DNA of 64,000 nt from Coprinus comatus (GCA_034638255.1 JAWPGT010000005.1:558001-622000); one strand, 5' to 3'; numbered from the stretch's first letter, positions 1 to 12,666 are shown. Notes: generated from the letters alone by a model not told the origin. Made by a program: numbers and translations.

Positions 1-1282
1 CTGCTGGCGATCGAGAGGAAAGTAACCATAATTCCAAGCCCGTAGACACTAAGCAGGGCTCCCATTTGAGGCAAAAAAGGATATTAGGCGGTGGGATAGT
101 TGATGGCGGACGCCGAGAATCTGATGTAGAAATGGCTTGCTAGAGCCTAGCTTTGCTATGTAGTAGGAATGAAGGAAGACGTTTTCAAAACTCAGGAAGG
201 CTCAACGTACACCAGGGAGGCACAATTTTATTAATCCATTTGTTCTGTTGGCAAGTTAGTACCACTCACTGGCGACTGCAACGGCTAGGCTTTGCCACAC
301 GTGTTTTAGCCTCCTCGGTGTCTTTGATACCCGATGGTATTTGTTCTGCAAGCTTACGCTCCCATGTAGTACGTGAGCAAATCTGGAGTAATTGCTCGTG
401 TAATTGACACCGGACAGAGATAGCCACCGTAAGCACAAATACGAAGTAACAATACTTAACTTCCGAAGAGTTCGTGTTGGTCAACCATGAATGCTCTGCC
501 GAGCCGTAACTCATGGTTTTGTTTATTAACACCGATCATGACCATGCACAACCTTATTATCTTTTACCATCCTAGTGACTGTACAGATGTGCATATCCAC
601 TAGGTAACTTTCGAACAAACTCCAAATGTTTATTCTTCCCAATTCTAATTTTGGCAGTGATGATTTCTAATACCGAGGGCTCCGAGGGAATCAGCCAACT
701 GACTTAGGGCAATAAATCTCATGGGTTACTGCTTCTCCCCTGCTATCCCTTTCCCCCATTGAAGTGAACAAAGCATCTCTTGCTCAGAGCATGAGGCGGA
801 AGTATAAATGTAATAGATCTGCATGTTGTTTTCCTTATTGTTTCCGCCTGTTAATCCCTCGGCAACTTGTTGACATCAGTATTCCTTTTAGCTGCCAAAT
901 CTTCACGGGAGAAGCTGAAGGTATTCTAAGATCGCATGTGGAAAATATAGTGCTTTATAAAGAATAGGGCATCTCGACTACATTGTACTGGTTTACAGGA
1001 GAACATAATCCAAACCAGTATGTGTATTGTGTATGCCCGAGTCAGCCTGACTACCATACTTATCTAAGATCTCAAGTAAAAAAAAAGATTTGTTTATTAG
1101 GGATTTCTTGATCACATGACCTGATGCTACGCCGTGTTCAAGCCGCGTTGAATCCTTGACAAAGCCTGTTATCCTGAAGCTGTTTATCAACATTAAATGA
1201 AATAGATATTCGTATGTTTCTCATATATTGGAGTTGAGTCTGCCGTTCATTTTCATTGATATAGGATATCTCAGGTGCAATT
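1..1282. other. No gene recognised; 5' flank of the first gene
   Basis: Only short open frames (under about 90 codons) occur here on either strand, and none gives a recognisable family or a convincing splice chain. The stretch is AT-rich, with scattered stops in all frames. The last 100-200 bases before position 1283 presumably hold the promoter and leader of the plus-strand gene that follows. I see no tRNA-like cloverleaf, no terminal inverted repeats and no long direct repeat. Confidence 0.5.
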
Positions 1283-4200
1283 ATGGCTTCACACGAGATA
1301 TCTCCGGCTTGGTCACCGAGTCCCACAGATATGTCTGACGACGCTTACAACATGGACACAGCGAGAGTTCATTTTGGTCCATTTAAAACTCCAGAAAAAC
1401 GGCTTGCAGCACTTTTTTCAGAATTCAAGCAGACATCAGTACCAAATGGCGCAGCATCTCCAACTCGATCTTTGTCGACATCTCCCCCAGCAAGTTCTAC
1501 TGAAACAGACGAGCAGTTAAGTGCTGGCCGGCTAGTGGATCTTGATAACGAAGACCTAGGTGCGAGTCATCCTGGTCTAGCAACGCCAACGAATGAGGTG
1601 CAGGACGATGGTGAGTCAAACCCATCTTCAGATACCTCTCCCGAGGTAGTTGCTTACCTTCATGGTAGAGCCTTCATCTGCACTAGCAAGTCGACTTTTA
1701 CGTGCTGTTGGAAACCCTTCCCCGCCCCCCAGTTTTACAGCTCTTCCTCTGCCAGATGACACGGAGCTAGTTGGAATCGATGAAACTGAGGATGCGGAGT
1801 TTGCGAGAGAAGCATCAGCAATAGCTATTTCATCTATATCCCTTCCAATTATCACTAAGTCACCCACAAATCGTAGTACGAACAACTCAGAGTCCGATGA
1901 CCTCATGACATTCGACCTCTTGGATGACCAGTTAGAGATATCAAAACCTTCACTGACACTGCCAAGAGATAATTCGTCTCTACCTCTCAGCCCATTCTTT
2001 CCAAACACTGCCATTCCTTCGTCACAACAACTATTCCCCACTTATTCGGGTCGAACGGGTATTCTCGTCGACCTACACGATGAGGCTCCTGAGCAGCTTC
2101 AGCAGTCAATTTTGATCAACCACTCTTCTCCTGAACCTGTGACCGAGAATATCTCAAATGAACAAGTCTCAGGGTCTGAAGAACAAAGCCAGAGCCACAA
2201 TTCACCCAAGTTGCCTCTGAATCCATCCGCAATTTCCCTCCCGGTTACAGCAGAATCTCCTCATACACCACTCCGACGTTCTTCGCGACCCCGAAAGAGT
2301 ACTACACCATTTCTGATAGAACTATTTACTTCCAGTAGCCCAACCAAAGGTCTGTCCTCACCAGCTTCTAGCTCAAGAACGAGGAAAAGCCGGAAGGGAA
2401 AGGAGCGCGCGGCTTCTCCACTGAAGGGTGCGATGTTCATGGAGGAGAAGTCTACTACTCCGGGCATTGTGGAAGTATTAGAAATTAAATCTCAACGGTA
2501 CCATTCAAGATCACCTGTCCGGCAAGAACTTGGAAGAGAGTTGGGTTCATTGTCACCAAATTCGACAGACATTCTTGCTCGCCTTCTTCCACCAGCCGTA
2601 CCAGTGACACAAGAACTAGCAAGAGTAGATGGTATACCAATACAGGTTCCAGCTGCTGCGACTCTGCCAACTGTACCAAGCCCTCAAGATAATGCCAAAC
2701 CGATAAACGAGCCTATACCAAATTCGAACACACGCACATTTAGTCCAATGCGATTACCTACTACTCCAAGGCGACCTACCACTCTTCATTCCCCTTCTAA
2801 ACTACGACTTCAACCTATATCTCTCGATGACCCCGCTCGCACTCCAGCTCAAAGAGTACAGCTGTCACAAGCATTTGCTGATGGGTACCATATATCTCCT
2901 CATAAAATTTCCCAGATGCAAATGGGTGTTTCATCATCTACAAGCATGTTCACTGGGAAACCGATTCCTGTACTCAACACTGCTTTGAAAGGAAATGGAA
3001 GTGCAAGTGCAAGCCCCGCACGTAGAAACATCCTTCCACCCACAACGTCACTTGCTAGCAAGGCATCATCGGCACAGACTTTCAGTCCTATGAAGTCTCT
3101 CATTCACTCAGGTACATTGGAAACTATTGCTGGTGATGTTGGCACCTCCCGTACGGCGTCCCGACCAGCCATACTTCCGTTCCCACTCACCAGTGTCTCA
3201 AAGCCACTACCAAGGACTGAAGAACAGGTTTCTAAGGGTGGTGCTAGTTCTTCCCTTCTACCGGAAAGCCCAGCAAAATCATCCCTCAAACAAGTAAATA
3301 GTCGTATACCACGTAAGAAGCCATATGCTAGACCTAGTGTCATACCTGTCGTTGCCAAGAAAACAACGACGGCGACGAAGCCGATGAATGCAAAAAGTAT
3401 CACAGGTACCACTCAGACCTCGCAGGATACTATCACATCGAAGAAGCCCATTGCGAATCTTAGGATGGTGAAGGTATGTACTGTCTCTTGTCGATGAGGC
3501 TCAGACCTACATAATCTTTCAGGGCATTCCACCTGTTTCGACCGCTGCTACGACGAACGTCAGGGTTATTAGAGCTATGGATCTTGGGAAGTCAACAACA
3601 GCAACAACGGCGACTTCTGCTGTACCAGCAGGGGATGCAACAAGTACTCTACCGGTCGTTACTAGTGACAATGTAACCGGAAATCTTAAGCGCAAACGAC
3701 TGGATTCTAAACTGCTGTCTGCTCCTGGTTCCCGCCCGGCTGTAATAATGCGCCAAGTTTCTAGTACGGCGGCTTCTTCTTTGACAAGGTCTGCCGCCAT
3801 TTCTTCATCACAGCGAAGTACCAAGCCAGCTTCCACGCCATCGAACACTACACAGAAATCTAGCGTTATGAAGATTCGACGGGTGATGTCAACAGAAGCA
3901 CGGGTACCGCCAAATGAAATTATTGAAGAGAATCCACAACTACCCCAACTTACCGTCACGTTACCAGTTGAAAATATTGCAACGAATACTCCTGAACAAG
4001 GGTCAGAACTCCAATTGGAAAGCGAGGACGTTGTTTTGGCTTTGCCTACCACGGAATCTGAGATACATGCTACATCGATGCCCTTGTCACAACAAATAGA
4101 TGTGATGACGGACACAGAAACGTCAAGACCCGATTTATCCCAAGAAAAAACTAAACCTGAAACAGTGGAAACGACGGAAACTACCCAACCAATTAATGGG

Positions 4201-5073
4201 AAACGGATAACACGACGTAATGGTGCTCAATCTCAATCTACAAATAATATCGACTCTACCACTGAAATCTCTTCAAACCGATTATCACAACGACGTCGTC
4301 CCAGCGTTAGGAATAAATCAATTAATGATGATGTATTTATGGGAATGGGAATAACCGCACTCAAGAATATTACTACAGGTAATACTACTCGGAATCAACA
4401 CTATGTTGCGGCAAAGTTGGAGACGGAGATTGTGAGAAAGGAAGGACCGAGACCTGAAAGTCCTGCTGTGAAGGTGAAAACTGTAACACAGAGGCAACAG
4501 GAAGAGAAAGCTATACAAAGACAAGAGAGGGCCGCTAGAAGGGCGAAAATAAATGGATCTATGGATAATACCTCTGATGATGACGGAGAGGGTGATGAAG
4601 ATGATGAATACGAAAGTCCTAGCCCTATGGATGGATTTATAAAACATCGAAGAGGGGCCGGTGATGAGGATGATTATGAAACGCCTGTAAGGAAGATTGG
4701 AGATGATAATAACGGGAAGAGAAGAGTTAAATGGGATAAGGGGTTGTTTACAGAAGTATTCCTCGACGAGGTCGTACTTGGGGAGCGGACATTACCTCCT
4801 AAAGAGAATAATGTGAAGAAGGGATGTTTGGCCCCGACCGCAAAAGTAAGTGTTCAGTCATGTCAATTATGCAAGTACTGACGTTAAATTTGGTAGACCT
4901 TGAGACTGGATACTCTAGGTAACCTTGTGGATTGCGAGGCACCTCTTGTAGATCTTATTGAAGAACATATTGTCGTTAAAAAATTTATCTACGATGATGA
5001 GGTTGAGACAGTGGTTGAGAAACCGGTCACGCCAACTCCTCGGAATGCTCGGAAGAAGAAAGGCAAGAAATAA
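1283..5073 (+). CDS. Large disordered Ser/Thr/Pro-rich protein, probably nuclear, function unknown
   Basis: I do not recognise this gene. Four exons join cleanly: 1283-1610, 1669-3473, 3523-4845 and 4897-5073, separated by introns of 58, 49 and 51 bases with GT donors and AG acceptors. The protein is about 1210 residues, nearly all low-complexity and rich in Ser, Thr, Pro and Ala. It has basic patches (RRSSRPRK; RKSRKGKER), repeated SPMR/SPMK/SPHK-like motifs that resemble proline-directed kinase sites, and an acidic stretch near residue 1090. The last ~100 residues are the only part that looks folded. They begin at RRVKWDKGLFTEVFLDEV, cross the last intron and end in a lysine-rich tail (RNARKKKGKK). 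The basic tail and SP sites suggest a chromatin or cell-cycle role, which is inference only. The start is the first ATG before the open frame. Confidence 0.8.
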
Positions 5074-5277
5074 TTTAGATGTTATGCATCGCTTTAATGT
5101 TCTTGTTCATTTATACAGTCGGTCTTTCCTCATTTGTGTGAATTTAGTTATCTGTCGTATATTGCACTTTGCTTTCGTTTGTGTGTATCTTTTCCAACTG
5201 TTGTTACATATGAAATTAAGACAAGTAATTGGCCCTTTTGCTATTGAGCGTTAGTTAGGTCTATATCCAAATATCAT

Positions 5278-6432
5278 TTACTGGGGTTTGCGATAGCTGA
5301 TACCAGCAGAGGCTTGGTTGACAGGGAAGATAAGAACGTCGGCAATGTTGACGTGGGGTGGACGAGATGCAGCCCATACGATCTCTTCAGCGATATCCTC
5401 TCCGACGACTGTTAACATCAATGCAATGATTAGTGATTTTCAGTACGGTGATTGTTATAAAACACGTACGGGGTTCAAGGCCCTCGTAGACCTTTTTGGC
5501 CGCACCAGTGTTGCCGCGGAAGCGAACGACGGAGAACTCAGTCTCGACCATACCTTTGCATCTCAATCAGCAAGATAACGATGGTTTGTTAATTTAGGGA
5601 TATACTAACCGGGATCAATTTCGGTAACACGGATGGGGGTGTTCACGAGCTCTCGGAGCAGTGAACCAGTGAATGCCTTCACAGCATGTTTTGTGGCAGT
5701 ATAAATACTTCCTCCAGCATATGCCTCACGGCCAGCAATTGAGCCAATGTTGATAACATGTCCAGATTGTCTCTTTTTGAACTCTGTGTGTGTGTGAAAT
5801 CAAGGTGAAATTCAATGTAGGGGCTTGATGATAAAGACCAACCTCGCACAAAGAGTTGGGTCACGGAGATAAGACCGAGAACATTAGTTGCGAACATTCC
5901 TTCGACATCTTCATCCTTAATATCACCAACGTGATCAACGCCCAACACAAAGCCAGCATTGTTAACTGTGCGGAACATAGGTAAGATTTCGTCGCAAATA
6001 TTTGAATAGGGGTGATAGTACCAAGAATGTCAACATCACGGAGCTCGCTTGGAACTTGGTCCAAAAGGCCGGCGACTTGGACCTTATCGGAAACATCAAG
6101 CTGGATCGACGCGAACTTGCCACCTTGGGCAAGGCCAGATTGTTGGTGGGCAACTACGCATCGTTCAGTGACGGCCTTGAGTGCGTCGACTCTACGAGCA
6201 ACTAAGATGACATTGGAGCCGGCCTAGACAGAGATAATTGTTGGCAAAATGATCAATATAGTTTATCGTATTTTTTTACCTTTGCGAAGAGAACGGCAGT
6301 GGCCTAACAGATTTGGATTAAGCTTTGGAGTTTGGGAGATGAATCAGGTGTACTCACAGCACCAATGCCGCTGCTGGCGCCGGTGACGAGAACGGTCTTT
6401 CCGATGAGACGAGTTGCGTTGAAGACTGACAT
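5278..6432 (-). CDS. YdfG-type NADP-dependent short-chain dehydrogenase/reductase
   Basis: This is a classical SDR of about 270 residues, encoded in seven short exons. The first exons are 6432-6358, 6303-6280, 6223-6022 and 5965-5843. The order of motifs is a TGASSGIG cofactor loop (residues 18-25), an LDVSD acidic site, LVNNAG after the third intron, the catalytic Ser in INIGSIAG, and the Tyr-Lys pair in YTATK. The C-terminus [13 protein letters not shown] is typical of the subgroup that includes bacterial YdfG and yeast YMR226C, which oxidise 3-hydroxy acids such as L-serine and L-allo-threonine with NADP. The assignment to the subgroup rests on that C-terminus and on overall length; the natural substrate is not proven. 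The protein has no signal peptide and is probably cytosolic. It is convergent with the gene ending at 5073 and divergent from the SET gene at 6567. Confidence 0.93.
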
Positions 6433-6566
6433 TGTTGTGAGATAAGAGTCAGTGGGAATTAGTGCATTACGATTATCTATGCATGGATGATGGAAGCGTG
6501 ATTGGCGCGTAATATTCGCGCCAATTTCCTGTTCTTTTACCTATCCCTTTTCGGACTGTCGGACAC
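6433..6566. promoter_or_regulatory. Divergent promoter of the SDR and SET genes
   Basis: There are 134 bases between the two ATGs. It contains a pyrimidine run on the plus strand just before the SET start (CCTGTTCTTTTACCTATCCC), as often found before fungal start sites. Confidence 0.45.
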
Positions 6567-8229
6567 ATGCACACCGTTCACCCGCGCTGGAGCGCCCTTA
6601 TCAAATGGCTCGGCGAAAAGGGCATGGACACCACCACTGTGCTTGTAGAAGCAAGAGCCACAGGCAAGAACAATCCAAACACTTACTTATCAATCTGACA
6701 GTGCTCTCCAGAGGCTGGCTATGGTCTCTTTGCTCTCAAGGACATACCTCCCTCAACTCCTCTGTTTGAAGTTCCTGCAAAAGCTCTGGTGAACCTCCGC
6801 ACTCTTATTGGTCTTTATCCAAAGGCTCGGCCGAAACTATCAGCTACTCAGATCATGTCTCTGCATTTGTTCCTCCACCGTCCTATCTCTCCGCAGGACA
6901 CATCAAAAGACTCTGTATTTGGCCCCTATATATCTATCCTTCCTACAGATTTTGTCTCCCATCCTTTGACATGGCTCATCAAACCCCGGGATCCAAGAGC
7001 AGAGGCACACGAACTAGATATTGACCACGATCTACTCGAACACGTACCGAAAGGTGTTCTGGCAGCTTTGGAAAAGGTGGCTACCCGATTTCGCCAAGAC
7101 TGGCAGCGAATTTCTCAGTATCTGGTTCGTTAAAAGCATGCCTTAATGATTTGAGGCTGTAAATCCACGACCTTCGTTGACCCTTTGAAAATCAGCGAGA
7201 TAATCCGCAAATACTGGCTTCTGCAAAAGATCGCGGTCGTAAACTCCCGCCGTTGAATTCAGTGGCAATCAAGCTGCAATTCTTGTGGGGGTGGCTGAAC
7301 GGTTAGTCAAGCATTTGTCTTCCGGCGTTGGAGATTGATGAATGATATAGTGAATACGCGCTGTATCTATCATAGGCTCTGCCAGACACGAGCAGACGAA
7401 AACAACATGACCATGTGCCCCATTCTAGATTTTGCAAATCATTCTAATCACCTCCCACATTGTTCTCCTCGACAGTCGCAAGCAGAACAGCGGGACCAAG
7501 CGCCGTCCAAATCATTAGGAGATAATTTTGTTTTATTGTCTCCTGCAGATAAAACCGTAAAGGCCGGAGAGGAATTGTTTCTGAAGTATGGCTCCCATTC
7601 GAACCAAACATTATTTGTAGAGTATGGCTTTGTGAACGAACTCGATGTGGAAGCCCTGACAGATGGCCGAATTGAATGCCAAGCAGATGTTCTATGGCGG
7701 ACTGAAAGATTTTTCGCCAAGAGAGGCAATATTGGAAAATGGATGGAGGAACTTTTGACGACCGAAAACTATTGGGGGTAAGGTCTTCTTTTACCATCCC
7801 AGACATACTTAAGCTTACCTATATAGTGAATGGACAATCCATACTGCACCGGCACCTGCACATCCTTCTTTTCGACTAATCACAGCACTACGGTTATATC
7901 ACTCAGTGCCAATGGAATTGGATGGGAAACTACCTCCGCACGATGACCACGTAATTGTACGGACATGGCGGGATACGATAATGGGGAGGCGGGATATGGT
8001 CTCTCCAGAAAATGAGGCTGCATGGAGGGATACCTTGAACAAACTGTGCCTTGGGATCGACACCGAAACGGATGTGCATCTGGATAATCTGAATAAGGTG
8101 GGGAGGAAACGGTACCCTGTGAATTCGTGGGTGCATTATATGAGAAGATGCTTGCTCATGCTCTGGCGTGAACAGCAACAGGCAGCATGGAGTGTGCATG
8201 AGAGCATTGAACGAGGGGAAGAGTTCTGA
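6567..8229 (+). CDS. SET-domain protein lysine methyltransferase (SETD6/RKM/Rubisco-LSMT type)
   Basis: The N-terminus (RWSALIKWLGEKGMDTTTV) leads into the SET core SPEAGYGLFALKDIPPST. The split insert region follows, then the catalytic block NTRCIYHRLC, NNMTMCPILDFANHSNH (the NHS-type SAM site) and KAGEELFLKYGSHSNQTLFVEYGF. The C-terminal half, from LITALRLYHSVPMELDG to HESIERGEEF, is the Rubisco-LSMT substrate-binding helical region. Enzymes of this class methylate lysines of ribosomal, histone or elongation-factor proteins; the substrate here is unknown. There are at least four introns. The first is best read as a GC-AG intron, 6651-6701, which restores a good SET start. Others begin near 7122, 7301 and 7780. 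The start is the first ATG, at 6567, 134 bases from the divergent SDR gene. Confidence 0.9.
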
Positions 8230-8463
8230 GTGGCGATGTATATTACAATGGGTAGTAGGCTATCAGGTTCTAATTTGATGTGCGCGAAACACGAAATAAG
8301 CAATTGTCCCTGAGGCTGAGGCTGAGCGCTGCATGAGAAAGCTGTGCTGATCTGCTAGAAAAGCACGTTCTCTCACTTCATCCTCTCCCTCTTCCGACAA
8401 CATCCCCTCCGCCGTAACCTCCGTTCGCGCGAATAGGTTCCATACCCCACATTTCACCCAGCC

Positions 8464-10319
8464 ATGGCCGTAGAGCCACTACTAGCAACCAGGGCACAGC
8501 GTGCCTTTATTCTCACAAGTACGTGCCTTCCCATTAACACTTGGAATGCACACTGACTGACTATCATCATTTTCTTAGTCTCCATCCGTTCGTAGATTTT
8601 TCGTGCCCCCTTATGCTTTGGAACCTTTATGCTGAATTTTAAATGCAGAGGCTATCGTAGTTCTGGTCATGGTGGGGATTACCTTTGGAATGGTGCGCCT
8701 CTTCTTTTCTCTTGAGATAATAAGCTGATTGTGTCTAGGTACGGCGGGAAGTCGACTTTGACCTAGCGAGATACAGGGTACACAACTTGTGATGTTTCAT
8801 TAAGACTACAAGCTAATATGGATCCTTCAGACGCTGTCGTGTTACCTTGCGCTGTTTGCTCTAGCAGAGTAAGCTACTTTCATTGCAAATTCTATCTCTG
8901 TACTCAACCCGGCAGAATATTCGAACTGTTTATGGCCTTTGATGCCCTACGGCTACGGAATATCATCCAGCTGATCGGTATTCTTGGTGTGTTCGTTTGT
9001 ATTGAAATGTGTTGCCACAATACCGATACTTTCCACTTTAGTTTTCCACCTTGCACTTATGGTGTTTGCAGCGCTTCAAGTGCACCAGACCAGAACAGCT
9101 TTGGTGCGAGAGTCTGGTTGTGACTGGAGAACTTCAACAACAGTACGTTTCATCGCTGCGTGGTTCAAGAAGGGTAACTCTAATATGGGAGCAGGTTTGT
9201 GATGGTCCTGGAACACTTTGGCGTAGGGTGCTACCATTCCTGATCGTTGCTCCGTGTGTAATTGCCGCAGCCTGGTTCTTTATGCTGTTCTGGATCAAAC
9301 AACTATATGCAGAATTTGGGTAAGTGTGAATATTTACTATGACTTATACTAGCATTCATGGGCGTACAGTTGGGCTATTTTCCATGTCGTCGGAGCCAAT
9401 CCTAGGATGAAGAGTATGTCTACTCAAAGCGTTTCAAAAATAGTCACTTACCTTGTTGATAGCAATGTATCAATATTACCAGATTATGATCTGTCTGCTC
9501 AAGTTCGATTTCTTCTGCTTCACAGGCGTGACGATGCAGGTAGGTCTCCCTGTCCACCTTAAATCTCATCCTAAGTTGTATCTCATCTCAATTAGTTGCT
9601 CATCCTCGTCCTGGCAAGAAATGAAGCTGAGTTCGGCATTACTATAGCTGCCATCCCTGTAGTTCTGGTCCTTTTGATCCTGTGTGGATTTTCCGTTCAA
9701 AGGGAGATCAAGTGGTCCGTATCATTCAAACTTCCACGATATCAATTCTGATGAGGTCATTAGGATCATGTCTATCTCACTTGTGCTAATGCTGGCAGCC
9801 TTGACCTATTGTAAGTGAATGCGCCTGTCAGAAAGTGATTATAACTAATGAATCTTTCATTACAACAGTCTGTACGTCTATATCTTATTGAGTATATAAA
9901 TGCGAGTTCTCGAAACTGACTTGATAACAGTGTACAAGCTTGTTCGTTTCTACCATCCTGATTCTAGCGACCAATATATGACTACCCGTGCCACACTAAC
10001 TATCTTCAGTAAGTACATTGAAAGAAGTACGCTGGATATATTTTGACTGAATTGCATTATAGCGATTGTCGCCTTCCTTCTATTATTTGCTACATTCGCT
10101 GTTGGCCTTCGTTGTTTCTCCGACTTTGATCGAGGTCTCCAGCCCTCGAAAACTCATAGTGAGTCTACTGTTGAATGGTTTGGATTCGGTAATTATAGCT
10201 TTACTGTAGGCCCTTCTGCCCGTCCCCAGTATGCTCCTGCGAACACTTCAGGTGGCATGAGTCAACTCCCTTCTGGATACCAAGGAACTCCCCTTGGTCC
10301 TCGTATATCCATTGAATAA
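8464..10319 (+). CDS. Multipass membrane protein, UPF0658 Golgi apparatus family
   Basis: The gene is split into about a dozen small exons, the first starting MAVEPLLATRAQRAF and ending at the donor near 8519. Joined pieces give seven or so hydrophobic segments. Examples are FELFMAFDALRLRNIIQLIG, IFHLALMVFAALQ, RVLPFLIVAPCVIAAAWFF, MYQYYQIMICLLKFDFFCF, TIAAIPVVLVLLILCGF, SISLVLMLAALTYF and LTIFTIVAFLLLFATFAVGL. The Tyr-Gln-Tyr-Tyr followed by LKFDFFCFTGVTMQ is characteristic of the fungal UPF0658 family, whose S. pombe member is placed in the Golgi. The short cytoplasmic tail is Pro/Gly/Ser-rich and ends GPRISIE. The biochemical role of the family is unknown. The exact joins around 9100-9240, between the second and third membrane segments, are the least certain. 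Confidence 0.8.
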
Positions 10320-10668
10320 TCAGGTCAACCAGAACCAATACTCCGCTCATATTCAATCGTCTTGCCTGAAAAAATCTCATCAAGTATATACCTGGATCAA
10401 TATTCATGACCTTGTTGCTTTCATAACAATGATTTTGTAGTCACAGTCAATCGTGCTGTCTCATACCTTCGAACCATCATCACTATGCCTACCTTCTGTC
10501 TACTATTAGTTTCTCTTGCTCGTTTTTTGAATACATTTGTTGTTAAGTGGGGTACGCTACCATAGTGAAGTTGCTGAAACATATCAAAAGTTTGATGTTA
10601 GTTTGCCCTTGCTTGGCTGAAGCTTCCGAGGTAGACATCACGAACCAACATGCTCTTACTTGCAATCA
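10320..10668. other. Intergenic region between two plus-strand genes
   Basis: This stretch should contain the 3' untranslated end of the Golgi protein gene and the promoter of the PAP2 gene. A minus-strand open frame at 10201-10407 is a shadow with no recognisable content. T- and C-rich tracts near 10480-10540 resemble fungal promoter pyrimidine stretches. I see nothing else. Confidence 0.5.
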
Positions 10669-11337
10669 ATGCAAGGCAATATTACATTTACTGAGTCGGG
10701 ACTCTGGTTTCTCGATAAGGTGTGTCAGGCTTTGACAATTATCCCCAAACATTAATTACAGAATAGAGGTAGACAAATGCCATCGTGACAACACTGACAG
10801 CTACATTCCTACTCTATACGCGGTCTGCTGGTGTTGGATGGTTTGTAGCTGGAGCTAGTACATCTAGTCTTTCCGTCAAACTCATCAAACTAAGTATCCG
10901 TCAACCAAGACCACCTCCTACGTTACAGCGAAGGTTTAAAGGTTCCTATGGGTATGTCACTTCATCTCATAATTCGGTCTCTCGTTTTTACACTGCCTGC
11001 ACAACGTACTAGCATGCCAAGTACACACTCGGCAACCATAACCTTCTTCGCTGTATATATCTTCCTTGCATCTCATTATCTTCCAATACACAAAACTCTT
11101 CCTCAAGAATATCCAATTCTCGCAAGAACATTACCTTCACTTATCACAATACCTTGGGCTATAGCGATTATGATGTCAAGAGTTTGGTTGGGTTATCATA
11201 CATGGGCACAAGTGGTTGTAGGCGCTTGTTATGGGTTGATAGTTGCATTCGTTTGGTTTAGTTTGTGGACCAGATATGGAGTGAATCTAATGGGTGTACA
11301 GGTAGAAAGGACTATTTGGAGTTGGTTTAATTGGTGA
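10669..11337 (+). CDS. PAP2-superfamily phosphatase, dolichyldiphosphatase-like
   Basis: Three exons (10669-10719, 10773-10951, 11013-11337) give 184 residues. All three PAP2 signature motifs are present: K-x6-RP (KLSIRQPRPP), PSTHSAT, and SR-x5-H-x3-Q (SRVWLGYHTWAQ). Those motifs supply the catalytic histidines and phosphate-binding residues. The YHTWAQV form of motif 3, the small size and four or so membrane helices match the Cax4/DOLPP1 group, which removes a phosphate from dolichyl diphosphate on the ER lumenal side so that the carrier can be reused in N-glycosylation. The start is defined by a short first exon reading MQGNITFTESGLWFLDK, whose join to TNAIVTTLTATFLLYTRSAG is in phase. A general lipid phosphatase is the alternative. 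Confidence 0.87.
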
Positions 11338-11444
11338 TATACACAACTTATTTATACTTTTTGCAAGACACGTGGGACGCATCTTAATCTAATAAGTAAA
11401 CGCGAAGCATCACGTGTACTTAAACCACTTAACACTTCACATCC

Positions 11445-12563
11445 ATGGACGGTCAAGATCCAATTTCCCAATTCTTCCCAGATGAAGAAAATGTAGACCT
11501 TTATGCTGTTCTCAATCTTACCGACAAAGCAACTACAGAAGAAATAAAGAAATCTTATCGTCGTCTTGCTCTTGTACACCATCCTGATAAACATACAACA
11601 GCAAATGAACAAACTAAAGCGGACGCGTCAATTAAATTCCAACAGATTGGATTTGCTTATGCGGTTCTAAGTGATGAGAAGAGAAGAGAGAAATATGATA
11701 AGACTGGAAGTACTATTGAAGGTTTTGATCTTGGTGCTGGTGAAGACGGTTGGGAAGCTTACTTTGAGGATTTGTTTGAACGCGTTACGCGTGGTAAATT
11801 GGATGAAATGAAGAAAGAATACCAAAGTGAGTGTTATATATAAGAACTTCTTTTAACTGTTGTATTAAATACATTGTTGTCTCGTATAGGATCCAGTGAA
11901 GAAATTGACGACTTGAAAAGCGCATACATTGAGACCAAGGGATTAATTGGCGAAATTATGACACATATACCTCACTCCACACTTGATGACGAACCAAGGT
12001 TTATCGTTGCTATAACTGACCTCATTAAGAATGGTGATTTACCCAAGATGCCTGAATGGGAGAAGAGTATCAAAGACGAAAAGGCCCGTCTTGTGAGGAA
12101 GAAAGAGAGTGAGAAAGAGGCGAACGAAGCTGAAGCATTGGCTAAAGAACTTGGTGTTTGGGACGAATTCTATGGAAGTGGAAAGACTGGAGAAAGGAAG
12201 ACCAAATCCAAGGCAAATTCAAACAAGTCGAAGGATGAAGATGAAGATACTTCCGCACTACAAGCACTCATACTCAAACGGAACCAAGCAAAAGCTGAGA
12301 AAATGGACTCCTTCTTTGACGGGCTTGCCGCAAAATACAGTGGTGGAAAAAACAAAGGAAAGGGCAAAAAACGGGGGCACATGGATGAGGAGGAGGAAGA
12401 GGAAATATCTACCAAGAAAGCTCGTGGCGAACCACCGGAAATCGATGAAGAAGAATTTGCTAAACTACAAGAGAAGTTATTTGGTGACAAGGCAAAGGCG
12501 TCTAAACCGAGATCAAAGAGCAAGCCAGTTAAAGGTAAACGAGGGCGCAAGGCCACTAAATAG
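11445..12563 (+). CDS. DnaJ homologue, DNAJC9 type
   Basis: Two exons (11445-11826 and 11890-12563, intron 63 bases) encode 351 residues. The J domain occupies roughly residues 22-95. It has the essential HPD (LVHHPDKH), the opening DLYAVLNLTDKATTEEIKKS and the closing FAYAVLSDEKRREKYDKTG. The next ~100 residues (YIETKGLIGEIMTHIP, then PRFIVAITDLIKNGDLPKMPEW) are the conserved DNAJC9 middle region. In animals that region binds histones H3-H4 while the J domain recruits Hsp70. The C-terminus is charged and disordered, with an acidic run (MDEEEEEEIS) and a lysine-rich end (GKRGRKATK) that could be a nuclear signal. The family assignment is firm; a histone-chaperone role is inferred from it. Confidence 0.94.
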
Positions 12564-12666
12564 ATAATACCCGCTTTCCTTGGTTTTCTGTACACTATCT
12601 TGTATTTATTCACTCGCTATTATCCGGCTCTGTAATACGACTATCGTGCTCCTTAAGATTCGGGGA

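Noticed and set aside
1628..2041. 137-codon minus-strand frame
   Set aside because: It is a shadow of the Ser-rich exon of the plus-strand gene at 1283-5073, without codon or domain support.
9099..9240. Frameshift in the UPF0658 gene between VHQTRTALVRE and LWRRVLPFL
   Set aside because: The frame change is more simply explained by a small intron near 9104-9170, as in the other eleven or so joins of this gene. The exact sites are uncertain but no break is needed.
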